DNA of 64,000 nt from Piezodorus guildinii (GCA_023052935.1 CM041294.1:19678635-19742634); one strand, 5' to 3'; counted from the first letter of the stretch, positions 1-10,433 are shown. The notes: generated from the sequence alone by a model not told the origin. Numbers and translations: made by a program.

Positions 1-355
1 ACGTCAGCCGATGGTTACGTGTCATACTTAATCGCGGTGTGATCTCAGAGGACAGAAAAATAAAAATAATGGAAGAGACACAAATCATACAGGGCATGTT
101 AGAAATAGGGGGCAAGGATGTACCCAACTGCTCCTCCACACGGTCTTCATTTATTCCTTCAATTTAGAATTAATTAAGAAGATCTATCTTCTAGCCGCAT
201 TCTAATGTAAATTTCAGCTGTACCTTTTTGTAAGCTAATCTGTTACTATTGTATATCAGATAATAAGTTCACTACAGAAACGAAAAAAAAAAAAAAAAAC
301 TATTGTGCGCATGTTGGTAGATTTTAAAGTTTGTAAATCGTTGTATATTATTTCA
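1..355. other. AT-rich sequence with no recognisable gene
   Basis: No coding frame or known repeat was recognised. There is an A run at about 282-298. Short open frames here lie inside low-complexity sequence and are not supported. Confidence 0.5.
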
Positions 356-666
356 TTTTTACTTTCACTTACTATATATAGTAAGGGGAAGTATTGCGAT
401 CGTGAAAATTTTCGAATTCCAGTTTTCAACGGAAATACACGTTTTAGGGTCCCCTGAGTCCAAATACCCAAGTCCCGCAAAAAGGTCTGTGTGTGTGGTA
501 ACTCCCGGGCGGAAACGGTAACTCCTATGAAACTGAAATTTCATATTTAAGACAATTATACGCCCGAGACGTGACAAAACTTTTTTCATCAAAATGAGCT
601 TACCAGAAGAGGCACTTTATACCATGCATTTTCTCGAAAACGGTAACGACGATTTTGATTAAACTC
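356..666 (+). repeat. Family H repeat, left-end fragment
   Basis: It begins with the family's left terminus (T-run, ACTTTCACTTAC, then the palindrome CTTACTATATATAGTAAG). It continues through the same 300 bp seen at 1366-1690 and stops near 666, so the right two thirds are missing. A 75-codon open frame on the minus strand (365-592) is shared with the copy at 1375-1602; I treat it as part of the repeat, not a host gene. Confidence 0.75.
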
Positions 667-1365
667 TTAAAAGGTGCATCAGCTGCTGAATGGCCGAGTT
701 TAAACTCGCACAGAAATATTACTCGAAAATCGCGTGTTTCCATGTTCATATTTGGAGGTATACTAAAAAGTGGGTAACTGATTGGGAAGCTAATGTTTAT
801 AATACAAAGGTAGAGGATTAGTAACTGTTTACTTTAAATATGTAAACATTGGATGAAAACAACAGAGACATGCAAAATCCTTTGTATTTCAGAAACTATA
901 AAAACGGACATTTCATGTGAAAAAAACCCAATACCTTCAGTCGTTTGGCCCTAGTTTACTTTACATTGGATTTCATTTTGAAGCAGACGTCGATATGAAC
1001 CATTGCGGATTTAATCAAATTTTGGATTCTGTTTGGAAACCGTCCGCTCGCTTGCAATCGGACGGAGTACTATCTAATCCGTATTCATTTAAAGGAATAT
1101 TTAGTACCTTTGGAAAATGATGAACTTCTGGGATATGACCTAACCTCTCTTCTATCAAAAAATAAAAAATGTTGGATAACAAGGGGTTGTTTCTTATTCC
1201 CTTTGTGAATCGGTGAAGAACAACCTGAAAGGTCGCTAGAAAATCAGTTTAGGGCTAAGTAGGGCGCCCAATGCAATATTAATAGATTCCTTTTTCCTCT
1301 TCTGCTTATATTCGGGGAAAACTGGAAGGAACGTTCTGCAGCTTCATCGTAACAACTGAAACGGT
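667..1365. other. Unassigned stretch between two family H copies
   Basis: A 67-codon open frame at 917-1120 has no recognisable motif and no start context to support it. Nothing else is identifiable. Confidence 0.4.
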
Positions 1366-2262
1366 TTTTTACTTTCACTTACTATATATAGTAAGGAGAA
1401 GTATTGCGATCGTGAAAATTTTCGAATTCCAGTTTTCAACGGAAATACACTTTTTAGGGTCCCCTGAGTCCAAATAGCAAAGTCCCGCAAAAAGGTCTGT
1501 GTGTGTGGTAACTCCCGGGCGGAAACGGTAAGTCCTATGAAACTGAAATTTCATATTTAAGACAACTATACGCCCGAGACGTGACAAAACTTTTTTCATC
1601 AAAATGAGCTTACCAGAAGAGGCACTTTATACCATGCATTTTGCACCTTTTTTCGATTTTCTCAAAAACGGTTCCGACGATTTTGATTAAACTCGCTATA
1701 TCGATGTAAAATTAAATGGGCTTTAATATCATGTAGGTTTTATTTGGATAAAAATGGTCTGACAGGGCTTAAATACCGATATTTTAAATTGTCTTCCCCT
1801 AAAGTACCTTTAATTTTGTAGATTCAGTAATAATAACTAGATTATCTTGTTAACGCTGATGAGAAACCGGTAAATATATAAATTGAATAAATTCGATACC
1901 CAACTAAAGGAGAAAACAGAAAAAATATTTTTTAATGTAATTTTTCGTTTTTGAACATAAGAGCAGTAATATACATGTATGACATGCTGTTGGAAAGCTA
2001 AAGATTTTAGAAAAAATATCATCTCATTCACAAGCTTTTAAAAGTTAATAGAGAGTGATGAAATGAACATAAAACTAACTGATTATTTTAAATAATAATA
2101 TAATCGATTTTTTAATAAAACACATGTTTATTATAGAAATTTAATTTAATTAATTCCTTTATAGTTTCACGTATTTTTATCTTTAACTGTATTTGAAAAT
2201 TCTTTCATTGATTTTAAAAATGGAGGTAAGTGAAAGTCGTGTGTTGCCCGCACCAGATTTTT
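1366..2262 (+). repeat. Family H repeat, full length (Helentron-like, non-autonomous)
   Basis: This is an 897-bp copy that serves as reference for the family. The left end is a T-run followed by ACTTTCACTTAC and an 18-bp perfect palindrome (CTTACTATATATAGTAAG). The right end has the inverted partner GTAAGTGAAAGT, set inside the terminus. That is followed by a short hairpin (GTGTG, loop, CGCAC) and CAGATTTTT. Offset terminal inverted repeats, a 3' hairpin and insertion next to T-runs are features described for Helentron-associated elements (HINE/INE-1-like). No transposase or Rep/helicase is encoded. The class is inferred; the repeat itself is certain from its multiple copies. Confidence 0.7.
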
Positions 2263-2739
2263 AGAAATGTTTTTCGATAGCTTGAAATTTAAGTGAACAA
2301 TTGTTTGACAGAAAAATAGATACAACATTTTCTATAGTTTATATTTTTGCAATACCCAAACGTGATTACGAACTTCGAAGGTATATGAGAGTTGGAAAAA
2401 AAAAACAACAAAACAAATAATGAAGTAATCGTTCTACGTTCGCAAAAGAAATAAAACGAAATGAAAAACACTCTTTTTTTTTTTTTTTAAGTAATAACAA
2501 TTTTTATTGAGAAAATTTTACAATCTGTCCCAATTTGGACATTAATAGTATTGCTGAATGATATCAAACATACTACATTCATACAATATTTACACAAGAT
2601 AAAATTACAATAAAATATATACACAATAATGAATCAATACAAAAGTCAATAATTCACTTATACCTATATACACATACACACACTCATACATACATCACAT
2701 TGAGTGGAGAATCTAGCCAGTGCTAGAACTCCAATATAT

Positions 2740-5424
2740 TTACAAAAGGTCGCGGGGCCACTGCCGTTTCAACCTTCTAGGTGGGTTGTATGGATGAGTG
2801 GAGCTGGATAGGGATTGAGCTAAAGGATTAGGATGATGAATGAGGTTCTGGTGGAATTTGGAAAATTTGGATGGAATTAGGTCTGAAATAAATGGAACAT
2901 TAAGGTCGTGGTGCAAGGTATAATTGGAGACATAATAAGGAGCATTTACTATTGTACGGAGGACTTTGGATTGAAAGGATTGAATGCGTTTGATGTTAGA
3001 ACGTTTAGCTGTCCCCCACAGTTCAAGTCCGTAGGTCCAGATGGGCTTCAGTATTGTCTTGTAGATTAATAATTTGTTTTCAACTGTAAGTTCAGATTTT
3101 CTGTTGAGTAGTCGGTATAACTGTCCGAATCGTCGGTTGAGTTCTTGTCTTTTAAGTCTTGTATGTGGGTTCCAAGTCAATCTTTTGTCTAACAGTAAGC
3201 CAAGATACCGGACTGTATCTGAGAGAGGAATCGGTAATGAGTTGAAATAAACTGGCGGACAGGATTTTCGTCTAAGAGTAAAGGTTATGTGTTTACATTT
3301 GGCTTCGTTCACCTTTACACGCCAGTTATTACACCAGTGTTCGATAAGGAAAAGGTGTCTCTGAAGGTTTAAGGATGCTGTTTCAGGATTGGAACTGGAT
3401 GATAGGATGGCGGTGTCGTCTGCAAAAGTTGCCAGAAAGGTATCAGGATGTGTAGGAATATCAGCAGTGTAAAGGATGTAGAGGATGGGTCCCAAGACGC
3501 TGCCTTGAGGAACACCGGCCTCAACGGGATAAAGGTTAGAAAATTCTTCACCACAGCGAACTCGGAAGGAACGGTTCGAGAGATAGGATCGGAGAATGAG
3601 GTATAGGGACTGGGGTAAATGGGTTTTCAGCTTGAAGAGTAATCCAGTGTGCCATACCCGGTCAAAAGCTTGCGCAATGTCCAGAAACGCACCAGAACAA
3701 TACTCTTTGCATTCAAGAGCTGAGGAAATATGGTCTACAACTCGGAGCCCCTGTTGAACTGTGGAATGCTGAGGACGGAATCCAAACTGATGGGAAGGAA
3801 GATTTTGAGATTCTAATATGGGTAGGATACGTTTAAGAAGAAGCCTTTCGAAGATTTTTGAGAGGATGGGGAGTAGACTAATAGGCCTGTAGGATGAAGT
3901 GTTGTTGGAAGGTTTACCTGGTTTTAAAAAAAGGATGATGATGGAATGTTTCCATAACAGAGGAAAATAGGTGGTACGGAGGATGCAGTTATAAATATAA
4001 GTAAGGAATATAATAGCTTTCTGCGGAAGTTGTCGGAGGATCTGGGGAGTAAGGAGATCGTGTCCAGGAGATTTACGGAGAGTCAGTTTTTGGAGAAGAT
4101 ATTTGACCTCAGAGGGATTAATAGCTTTAGGAGGTAGGGAAAGTGGAATCGGTGACATAAGAAAGTCTTGCACTTTTGCGGTGTGATTGATGTGGGATTC
4201 CGGGTTAGGAGTGAATACTTTGGAGAGGTGTGTGGCGAATTCCTCGGCTTTATCTTCATCAGACGCAGCCCAGGAGTCATCACCACGTCGGAGAGGATGG
4301 GAAACATGATGGTATTTTAGGATCTTTTTCGTGACATTCCACAGGGAATTATCACGAGCTGATAGAGAGGAGAGGTAGGAATTAAAGGACTGGGAACGGA
4401 AGTTCGCCAACTCCCTCTTCAATTGTCTACAATAGAAGTTATAGGAGCGGCGATCTGTTGGGTGTCGGGTGCGCTGCCATAATGATCTTGCTCGGCGTTT
4501 GGTGTGGATAAGGTCTATAATAGGTTGTGGAAAATGATTTTGGTCTGGATTTATATTGGAGTGTTTAGGAGAGGAAGCAGTCCAGACAGCTTGTTGGATG
4601 GCGGTGGTAAAGGAATAGACGGAATTATCTAGGTCATCTTGGGTTTTGAGGGTTACTCTGAGGTCAATATTATCGGTCAGGATTTGGCGGAAAAGGTTCC
4701 AGTTGACAGGGCCTCGGATGAATGATGGTGGAATGGGTTTTGGAATTGGAGTGAGAGATACTTTTAGGATCAGTGGACTATGGTCTGAGGATAGTTCATC
4801 AAGGCGAGTTAAAGACAAGTTGAGAGAGCCTAATCCGCTGTGGATAAAGAAGTCGAGGATGTCAGGATTGCGGTTAGGATCGGTTGGCCAGTAGGTAGGG
4901 GAGTCAGGAGGCAGGATATTAAAATTTCGGGAGTTGAGTGCAGACAGCAAATTTCGTCCCCGAGAATTCGTGGTTCTGGAACCCCACTGCTGATGCTTGG
5001 CGTTTAAGTCTGCACCCAGAATGAAACGATTTCCTAAGGAATCCAGGAAGGATACAAATTCAGAATTGGAAATGGAATGTTTAGGAGGGCAATATGCAGA
5101 TGTGAGGGTTACCGGAAAGGAAAAAGTCTTGATTACTATGGATGTGGCTTGTAGGAAATCATAGGTGGGAAGTGGGAGTAAATGATGAGAGAGGGATTGG
5201 TGGACAATGATAGCAGAACCGGCATGGGCTTTACCGTCTGGGTGGTCAGTACGGTATGTCATGTATTGCGGTATTTTGAAGTACTGTTTAGTCGTTAGTC
5301 TTGTTTCAGTTATAAGTGCAACATCGATTGTTTTGTCTTGCAACAACGCTGTCAGTTCGTCAGTATGATTTCTAACACCATTCGCATTCCAAAGGAGAAT
5401 GGATAAGGAGTTAGGTGAAGTCAT
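2740..5424 (-). CDS. Jockey-type ORF2: APE-like endonuclease and reverse transcriptase
   Basis: An 894-residue protein that nicks target DNA and reverse-transcribes the element RNA at the nick (target-primed reverse transcription). The endonuclease occupies about residues 5-222: WNANG at 12-16, E40 in ITETR, GADLNA at 137-142 and the SDHSPL box at 213-218. The RT spans about 450-780: the SYRPISLLP box at 511-519, catalytic D582 in AFLDIAQAFD, GVPQGSVLGP at 637-646 and FADD at 667-670. The C-terminal WTYGLELWG region follows, and no RNase H domain is seen. The start ATG directly follows the ORF1 stop (TAA-ATG, no gap, same frame), suggesting stop-restart translation. Length is normal for Jockey ORF2 and all catalytic residues looked for are present. 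Confidence 0.93.
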   Translation of the reverse strand: MTSPNSLSILLWNANGVRNHTDELTALLQDKTIDVALITETRLTTKQYFKIPQYMTYRTDHPDGKAHAGSAIIVHQSLSHHLLPLPTYDFLQATSIVIKTFSFPVTLTSAYCPPKHSISNSEFVSFLDSLGNRFILGADLNAKHQQWGSRTTNSRGRNLLSALNSRNFNILPPDSPTYWPTDPNRNPDILDFFIHSGLGSLNLSLTRLDELSSDHSPLILKVSLTPIPKPIPPSFIRGPVNWNLFRQILTDNIDLRVTLKTQDDLDNSVYSFTTAIQQAVWTASSPKHSNINPDQNHFPQPIIDLIHTKRRARSLWQRTRHPTDRRSYNFYCRQLKRELANFRSQSFNSYLSSLSARDNSLWNVTKKILKYHHVSHPLRRGDDSWAASDEDKAEEFATHLSKVFTPNPESHINHTAKVQDFLMSPIPLSLPPKAINPSEVKYLLQKLTLRKSPGHDLLTPQILRQLPQKAIIFLTYIYNCILRTTYFPLLWKHSIIILFLKPGKPSNNTSSYRPISLLPILSKIFERLLLKRILPILESQNLPSHQFGFRPQHSTVQQGLRVVDHISSALECKEYCSGAFLDIAQAFDRVWHTGLLFKLKTHLPQSLYLILRSYLSNRSFRVRCGEEFSNLYPVEAGVPQGSVLGPILYILYTADIPTHPDTFLATFADDTAILSSSSNPETASLNLQRHLFLIEHWCNNWRVKVNEAKCKHITFTLRRKSCPPVYFNSLPIPLSDTVRYLGLLLDKRLTWNPHTRLKRQELNRRFGQLYRLLNRKSELTVENKLLIYKTILKPIWTYGLELWGTAKRSNIKRIQSFQSKVLRTIVNAPYYVSNYTLHHDLNVPFISDLIPSKFSKFHQNLIHHPNPLAQSLSSSTHPYNPPRRLKRQWPRDLL

Positions 5425-6741
5425 TTAAGGATTTTTCAAGGCAGGGATTAGATTCGATACTAGATTTGTAAGGAGTGATATAAGTGGCATAACAAGAGAT
5501 TTGATTTCGGAGATGAACGATGTCATTAGACTGGTAAGATCTGTGACGTTTGATGGTGGAGGGATATGAGAAATTTGATGTTGAGGAGTTTTTTGAAGAT
5601 TAGGTAAACTTTGAGGGATAGATTCTTGTACAATAGATTGAGAATGTTGAGGAAAATGTTGTTCCGGCAGTGCCTCGACTTCATGATTCTGGTTACCACC
5701 TCCAAGCAAGTGGGCAAATGACACGTTAGAATTTACAAGTTTTGATGGTTCTCTTCTGCTTCTGGTTGGTACAGCTGTTTCATTCGGATCCTGAGGTTTT
5801 TGGTATCTGGTTCTGAGTTTCTTGTAGATTTCACATCCCTTGTAGTTAGCCGGGTGGTCCTTGAGGCACAGAGCACATACAGCGGGTGCTGATCTTGATC
5901 TTGTACATTCTTCTGTTTTATGCTGTTCACCGCATTTCACACAGCGTGGTATGTGATGGCAATAACTTTTGGTATGACCATATGCCTGACAGTTATGGCA
6001 CTGGACTATTTCTTTCTTTGTGTAAGGTTTTTCAACTTTTACACGGGTATAGTACAGTCTGCTGAGGTCATAGATTTTTTCGACTCCTGCTGATGGTTCC
6101 AGGTCCACGAAGAATAGAGGCAGTGGACTTTTATCTTTTAGAACGTTGGTGACTTGCCTCACTTGGAATCCTAATTCTGTCAGTTCTTCTTTGATTGCTT
6201 CAACGGGTGTTGAGGAATGTAGGTTTCTGATTACGACCCTTAATGCTCTCTCTTGGCGCAGCTGATAAGTATGAAAGTCAGCTTTGGTCTCAGTCAGATA
6301 TTTTACAATCTTTCTGTAGGTTTCAGCAGTAGTCGGAGATATTTTAGTATCATTGGTTCTACTTATACAATAATAACTATTAGGATCTGTTACTTTGTTT
6401 AAATGCGCACACATCAGTTTAAAATTTTTAATATTTTTAACAAATATTGGTGGAGGTAGTGGTTCTCTGGGTATAGGAGAAGATTCCATGGTTTCTTTTT
6501 CATTTTGGAGGATCTGAAATGGATTCGGTGTAAAAAACGGAGATTCATCAGTTATTCCTTGTGATGATGTGCTGGGCTGTGGTTCAGAACCTAATGAGGT
6601 AGCTGACGCGGTCGCTGGTGGAATCATTTTTTTATTTTGTTCACGGCGGGGTCTCTGTTTTGTGGGAGACGAGTTAGAACCTGCAGATCTAGATCTTTTA
6701 CTTGCAGACTTTGAGGACATGACTTGATGAAAATATCTCAT
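5425..6741 (-). CDS. Jockey-type ORF1: gag-like RNA-binding protein with zinc knuckles
   Basis: A 438-residue nucleic-acid-binding protein expected to form the RNP with the element RNA. The basic, Ser/Pro-rich N-terminus (about 1-100) is followed by a region like the PRE_C2HC domain of Jockey gags (about 165-240). Three cysteine knuckles follow: C248-C261 (CX2CX4HX4C), C267-C279 (CX2CX3HX4C) and C289-C303 (CX2CX3HX6C). The C-terminus is Gln/His/Pro-rich with a hydrophobic end. The first ATG of the frame is used; a second ATG at residue 8 is an alternative start. The ORF ends exactly where ORF2 begins. It is intact. The knuckle spacing is seen directly; the domain name is family knowledge. Confidence 0.9.
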   Translation of the reverse strand: MRYFHQVMSSKSASKRSRSAGSNSSPTKQRPRREQNKKMIPPATASATSLGSEPQPSTSSQGITDESPFFTPNPFQILQNEKETMESSPIPREPLPPPIFVKNIKNFKLMCAHLNKVTDPNSYYCISRTNDTKISPTTAETYRKIVKYLTETKADFHTYQLRQERALRVVIRNLHSSTPVEAIKEELTELGFQVRQVTNVLKDKSPLPLFFVDLEPSAGVEKIYDLSRLYYTRVKVEKPYTKKEIVQCHNCQAYGHTKSYCHHIPRCVKCGEQHKTEECTRSRSAPAVCALCLKDHPANYKGCEIYKKLRTRYQKPQDPNETAVPTRSRREPSKLVNSNVSFAHLLGGGNQNHEVEALPEQHFPQHSQSIVQESIPQSLPNLQKTPQHQISHIPPPSNVTDLTSLMTSFISEIKSLVMPLISLLTNLVSNLIPALKNP

Positions 6742-7029
6742 TGATTAAGAAAATAATAATAATAAATAAATAATGAGATAAGAATTAAAGATAAAAGAAA
6801 GATAATTAAAAGAAAAGCAAGCCCGAGCTTGCCGAGCTAGCGGCAATCAGCTGATCAGTGACCCTTCTTTCACTTTTTCGTGATTGTACAAAGTAAATTA
6901 TAACTTTGCTTACCGAAACTTCTCCAATATTCACTGCCGTAATATTCCTGAGGTCTAGTGATGTTCTCCAGACTGAATTCTAGCGAATTCCTACTGAAAA
7001 AAGCAAAAATCTGAGAGGAAAAACACTCT

Positions 7030-7445
7030 AGAAGCGTATAACAAATAATATCAGTTAAAACAATTGAAGCAAACAACGATATGAAAACATTTTCCGAATT
7101 GTCTGAAAGATTGTAATAAAAGTTGTAATTTAAAAAACTCCAATATATTTTTTTCTCATAACATTAATTATACGCGGATCTCGTTACTGCGTATGGAGAG
7201 CGTCCCACGGTTGGCGGATGTGGGGATGGTCGGTGGAATTTCCTCGGAAGCTCCTCCCGGCTAAGTCCGATGGACTCGATGACCAACAGTAAGAGCGCGG
7301 CCCTCCAGGCTTGCTGGAGGGTGTGATGTAGGTTCGAACGCTCTACTCACATATTTTAGTTTACAAAATACCACCAACAATCATGGATTCCTGTGAGGTA
7401 AAACGCCCATAAATAAAGTCCCGGTTAAAGGTGGGAAATGCGTGT
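7030..7445. other. Unassigned stretch with a GC-richer block at about 7190-7350
   Basis: 7190-7350 is clearly GC-richer than its surroundings and contains GGTTCGAAC at 7331-7339, like a pol III B box. No A box lies at a normal distance. It may be a SINE or the 5' part of the RTE-like fragment that follows; I cannot decide. Confidence 0.3.
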
Positions 7446-7942
7446 TATTATTCAGTTGCTAAGTTATTTAGCTCGCGGCTTCTATCTAAAAACTTAAAGG
7501 TTAGAATTTATAAAAATATTATTCTTCCGACGGTTCTTTACGGATGTTAAACGTCGCCGCTTACTAAGGATGAACAACTTAAGGTTTTCGAAAGTAAGGT
7601 ACTGCGTAAAATATTTGGACCAAAGGGAGATGAGGCCACTAGGGAGTTTAGAAGGTTGCACAACGCGGAATTGCGGAACTTGTATCCTGTGAATATAATT
7701 GAGTTGATAGCATCGCAGAGACTCAAATGGGCGCGTAAAGTGATTGGGCTTGGTGAGGAACGGATTCCAAGAAAGTTGGTACTCGCTGAACCGACTGGTA
7801 GGCGTCCGAAAGGCAGGCCAAAGCGTCGATGGGAGGATTGCGTTAAGGCTGATCTCGGGGGCTTGGGCTTGAACGGTGAACATTGGACGAGTCTGTGTAG
7901 GCAGACTTTGGTGGTATCGGCATCGAACCTCCGGGTTCGGTA
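7446..7942 (+). pseudogene. 3' end of an RTE-like LINE reverse transcriptase (5'-truncated)
   Basis: Translation gives the post-RT C-terminal region typical of RTE-like LINEs: a LPTVLYGC segment, KVFESKVLRKIFGP, then a basic GRRPKGRPKRRWED motif and a Trp-containing end. One in-frame TAA replaces the codon after YGC (near 7548), so it is dead. The 3' end runs into a short TAA/TTA-type tail (GTAAGCCTATTATTATTA), normal for microsatellite-tailed LINEs. An inverted piece of the same 3' end sits at 53854-54084. Confidence 0.75.
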
Positions 7943-8625
7943 AGCCTATTATTATTAATAATTATACGCTCTTACTTACAGTGTTTCTTATTTTCAAAAA
8001 TAGCTGGAATAAGTATTTTATATCGATTGTTGAATTTTTATTGAAGGAATTTTTTTTTTGTTTTTTTGTATGTTGTATTACTGAAAATCTTAAACATCTT
8101 GTTCTACTCAAAATCAATGCAAGTCTCATAAATATACTTTATGATCTTAGGAGATCGTTGAGATATCGATATTAACAAACAAATTTTAGTGTTAGAGGAA
8201 CAATAAATGTGTTTATTTCGAAATTTGTCGTTGTTGTTGTTGTTTTGGTTTTAAGGACAAAAAACTGCGAGTGGTTATTGTTGCCCAAAACATCTTCAGA
8301 AAACGATTAACTTACCTATGATAAGGAGAAAACAAAAATATATTATAATAAAAAAAATTAATAAAAAAAATATTATAAAAAATAATAATAAATAAAAAAA
8401 TAAAAAATGAAATTTGTCAATAAATATAAAAAATAATATAAAAATAATAATATAAAAAATAAAAAGAAATTTGTTGTTATTTATGTTGTTAATTTGAATT
8501 ATCGGCCAATACCATCAAACAGCATCCTGTACGGCTCATATTATACATAAGTTGTTTATAGTAATTAATGCAATTATATAATCTACAGCTTAATTGCAAA
8601 TCCTAGCCGAATACTCTTATATATA
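7943..8625. other. Very AT-rich stretch with AAT/AAAAT simple sequence
   Basis: Degenerate AAT and AAAAT tandem runs occupy about 8335-8470, and there is a (TTG)n run at about 8227. No gene was recognised. Confidence 0.5.
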
Positions 8626-9338
8626 TTGTTTAACACTCAAATATGCACATCTTAACTTCCTTTTATTATATATTTATTTTCTTTCACAATTTGTTACATC
8701 GTTATTCAACCTTTCGGGGTTCTTTCCACATTATCAAGACTGAAACAATTTTTTTTAAAGTTTAACTAGTGAAAATACATTATTTAAATATTTGTCTTTG
8801 AAAATTATCTTCATTAATTTGTCATTATTAATTTAAAACTGATTAATATGATTTACCTTTTTTAAAAACACTTTTAAATATATCACTCATTATTTTACAT
8901 TTATAGTTTACTGCTATTCGTCCACGTGGAAGTTTATTGGCTGTCTGTTTATATATTTTTCCAATTTTACGCTTTGTACCTTTCTTGTATTCCTATGTAA
9001 TCCCTGTGGCCTGTATTTATTTTTATTTCTAATAAAATAGTTATATATTCTAATTATGGATTATTGTTATATTTTTTTTTTAAATTTTACTTTATTTATG
9101 ATGTATGTGTAATGTGTTCCTAGGTTTTTTGTATCTGTTTTCAAATTTATTGTCCTGCTATTATTTTTGGTTATGTGTATCACCTTTAGTAATGTTCTAT
9201 TTCTATTGTTTTGTGATGTATCTATAATTTCTCTTATTTGAACACCGAAACGTTGAAAAACGATGTAACAAATTGTGAACGAAAATATATATATTACAAA
9301 AGGAAGTTAAGGTGTGCATATTTGAGTGTGAAATATTA
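8626..9338. repeat. Foldback repeat with ~97-bp inverted arms (Penelope-derivative-like)
   Basis: 8626-8722 and 9240-9338 are inverted copies of each other at roughly 88% identity by eye, sharing blocks such as CACTCAAATATGCACA and CACAATTTGTTACATCG. The inner end of the right arm reads CCGAAACGTTG, the same GAAAC end found at the hammerhead-like motifs of the Penelope elements at 42-53 kb. No intact CTGATGA box is present, so any ribozyme is dead. The 0.5 kb between the arms is AT-rich and non-coding. Confidence 0.6.
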
Positions 9339-9424
9339 AGTAAAAATTCCTGAAAAATTAAAAAAAAGAAAAGAAAATATATATTGTTATGTATTATGTA
9401 CATACTTAGGGATGTGGATTCATC

Positions 9425-9790
9425 ATTTGATAATTATTATATTAAATAAATAGTAATAAGCCTTTGTCGGCGATAGTTCAAAAGGTGTCAACCCTCCAGT
9501 TTCCCCATCGGTCTGGGATAACAGAGACCCTGGTAGTTCCCCCCAGCGGCAACCGACAAGAATATTGAGGGTGGTCAAAAGATAAAAATGAAGAGGATGA
9601 GAAACAAGAATCAAATAGGTCAGTAAAGTTCCACACGAGAAGAGAAGAATCAAACAAAGATCGAGCAGATGTCGGTTCGGGGTCAAAGCTGAGAGCAGCT
9701 GGAGGTATGAGAGCCTAGGAGGGACGTCTGAGACAATTACCACCTCCGCCAGTCGACTGAGTTTCAAAAGGTAAGTATGTATTGTGATAT
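9425..9790. other. GC-richer non-coding block with a TAATA-like tail
   Basis: Base composition here is far less AT-biased than the flanks. On the minus strand the block ends in GGCTTATTACTATTT, resembling the RTE-like LINE tail at 7934-7950, so it may be the 3' UTR of another LINE or a SINE mobilised by one. A 126-codon minus-strand open frame (9423-9803) shows no recognisable domain and is not called. Confidence 0.35.
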
Positions 9791-9933
9791 TTTTTGGTGG
9801 CAAGGTTAACTATAGTAAATCCCTCAGTATTCTCAGGCATTGTTGTATATGTGTAAGTTAAATTTAAATAATGATGTCATTTATTGAAACTTGTCTAATT
9901 TAATTTCTAATTAAAGGTTTCAGTAATATTAGT

Positions 9934-9935
<2 letters not shown>

Positions 9936-9970
<35 letters not shown>
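9936..9970. repeat. (AT)n microsatellite
   Basis: About 17 uninterrupted AT units. Confidence 0.95.
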
Positions 9971-9972
<2 letters not shown>

Positions 9973-10431
9973 GCATATATACATGCAGAGTAAAATTAAA
10001 GTAAACAAGATTCAATTAATACGTTATTATAATAATTATTAACATACACATATAAATTATATTAACACATTGCCTAGAACTTTGATTGAGAATACTGAGG
10101 GACATTTTCACTACTACGTTTGCCATACAATATTACAACAAGAAATAACTTTAAAAAAGTCAGCTGGCGAAGGTTCTGTTCTTGGCTCTTAGATCTCCAG
10201 CTGCTCTCTCTCTGACCTCCAGACGAACATCTCTTCTTCTAGATGGAACCCGACTCACATCTTCTTGAGGTTGGAATAAGACTGCCTCTTCTTGAGGATA
10301 AAACTTGACTGCCTATTTCAAATCTTCTCCTCATCGTTAACACCTCGGGCGGGGCTGATATGGAAAGTACCCCAAGCCAAGGGTCCCGAGGTACATATTG
10401 CTGGAGGCCCCCATAGAGGTAAACGCCTTTT

Positions 10432-10432
<1 letters not shown>
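9971..10432. other. Unassigned stretch, GC-richer from 10150
   Basis: 10150-10432 is GC-richer and non-repetitive within the window. The motif GAGAATACTGAGG occurs at about 10089 and 12360, and in inverted form near 9825, so pieces of an unrecognised old repeat may be present. Confidence 0.35.

Positions 10433-10433
<1 letters not shown>

Larger units (their letters stand above)
2475..7017 (-). mobile_element. Full-length Jockey-clade non-LTR retrotransposon (Jockey-A)
   Basis: The 4.5 kb element lies on the minus strand: about 276 bp of 5' UTR, ORF1 (gag-like), ORF2 (endonuclease-RT), about 265 bp of 3' UTR and a poly(A) tail (T-run from about 2474 on the plus strand). A polyadenylation signal (AATAAA on the minus strand) lies about 20 bp from the tail. 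It is flanked by an exact 12-bp direct repeat, GAAAAACACTCT, at 2463-2474 and 7018-7029, which I read as the target-site duplication. Both ORFs are free of stops and frameshifts, so this is a recent and possibly active copy. The ORF layout, three CCHC knuckles, APE-type endonuclease, FADD catalytic box and absence of RNase H fit the Jockey clade. Confidence 0.9.

Noticed and set aside
7190..7350. Possible tRNA-derived SINE (GGTTCGAAC as B box)
   Set aside because: The nearest A-box-like word is about 118 bp away, too far for a normal pol III head; only one copy seen.
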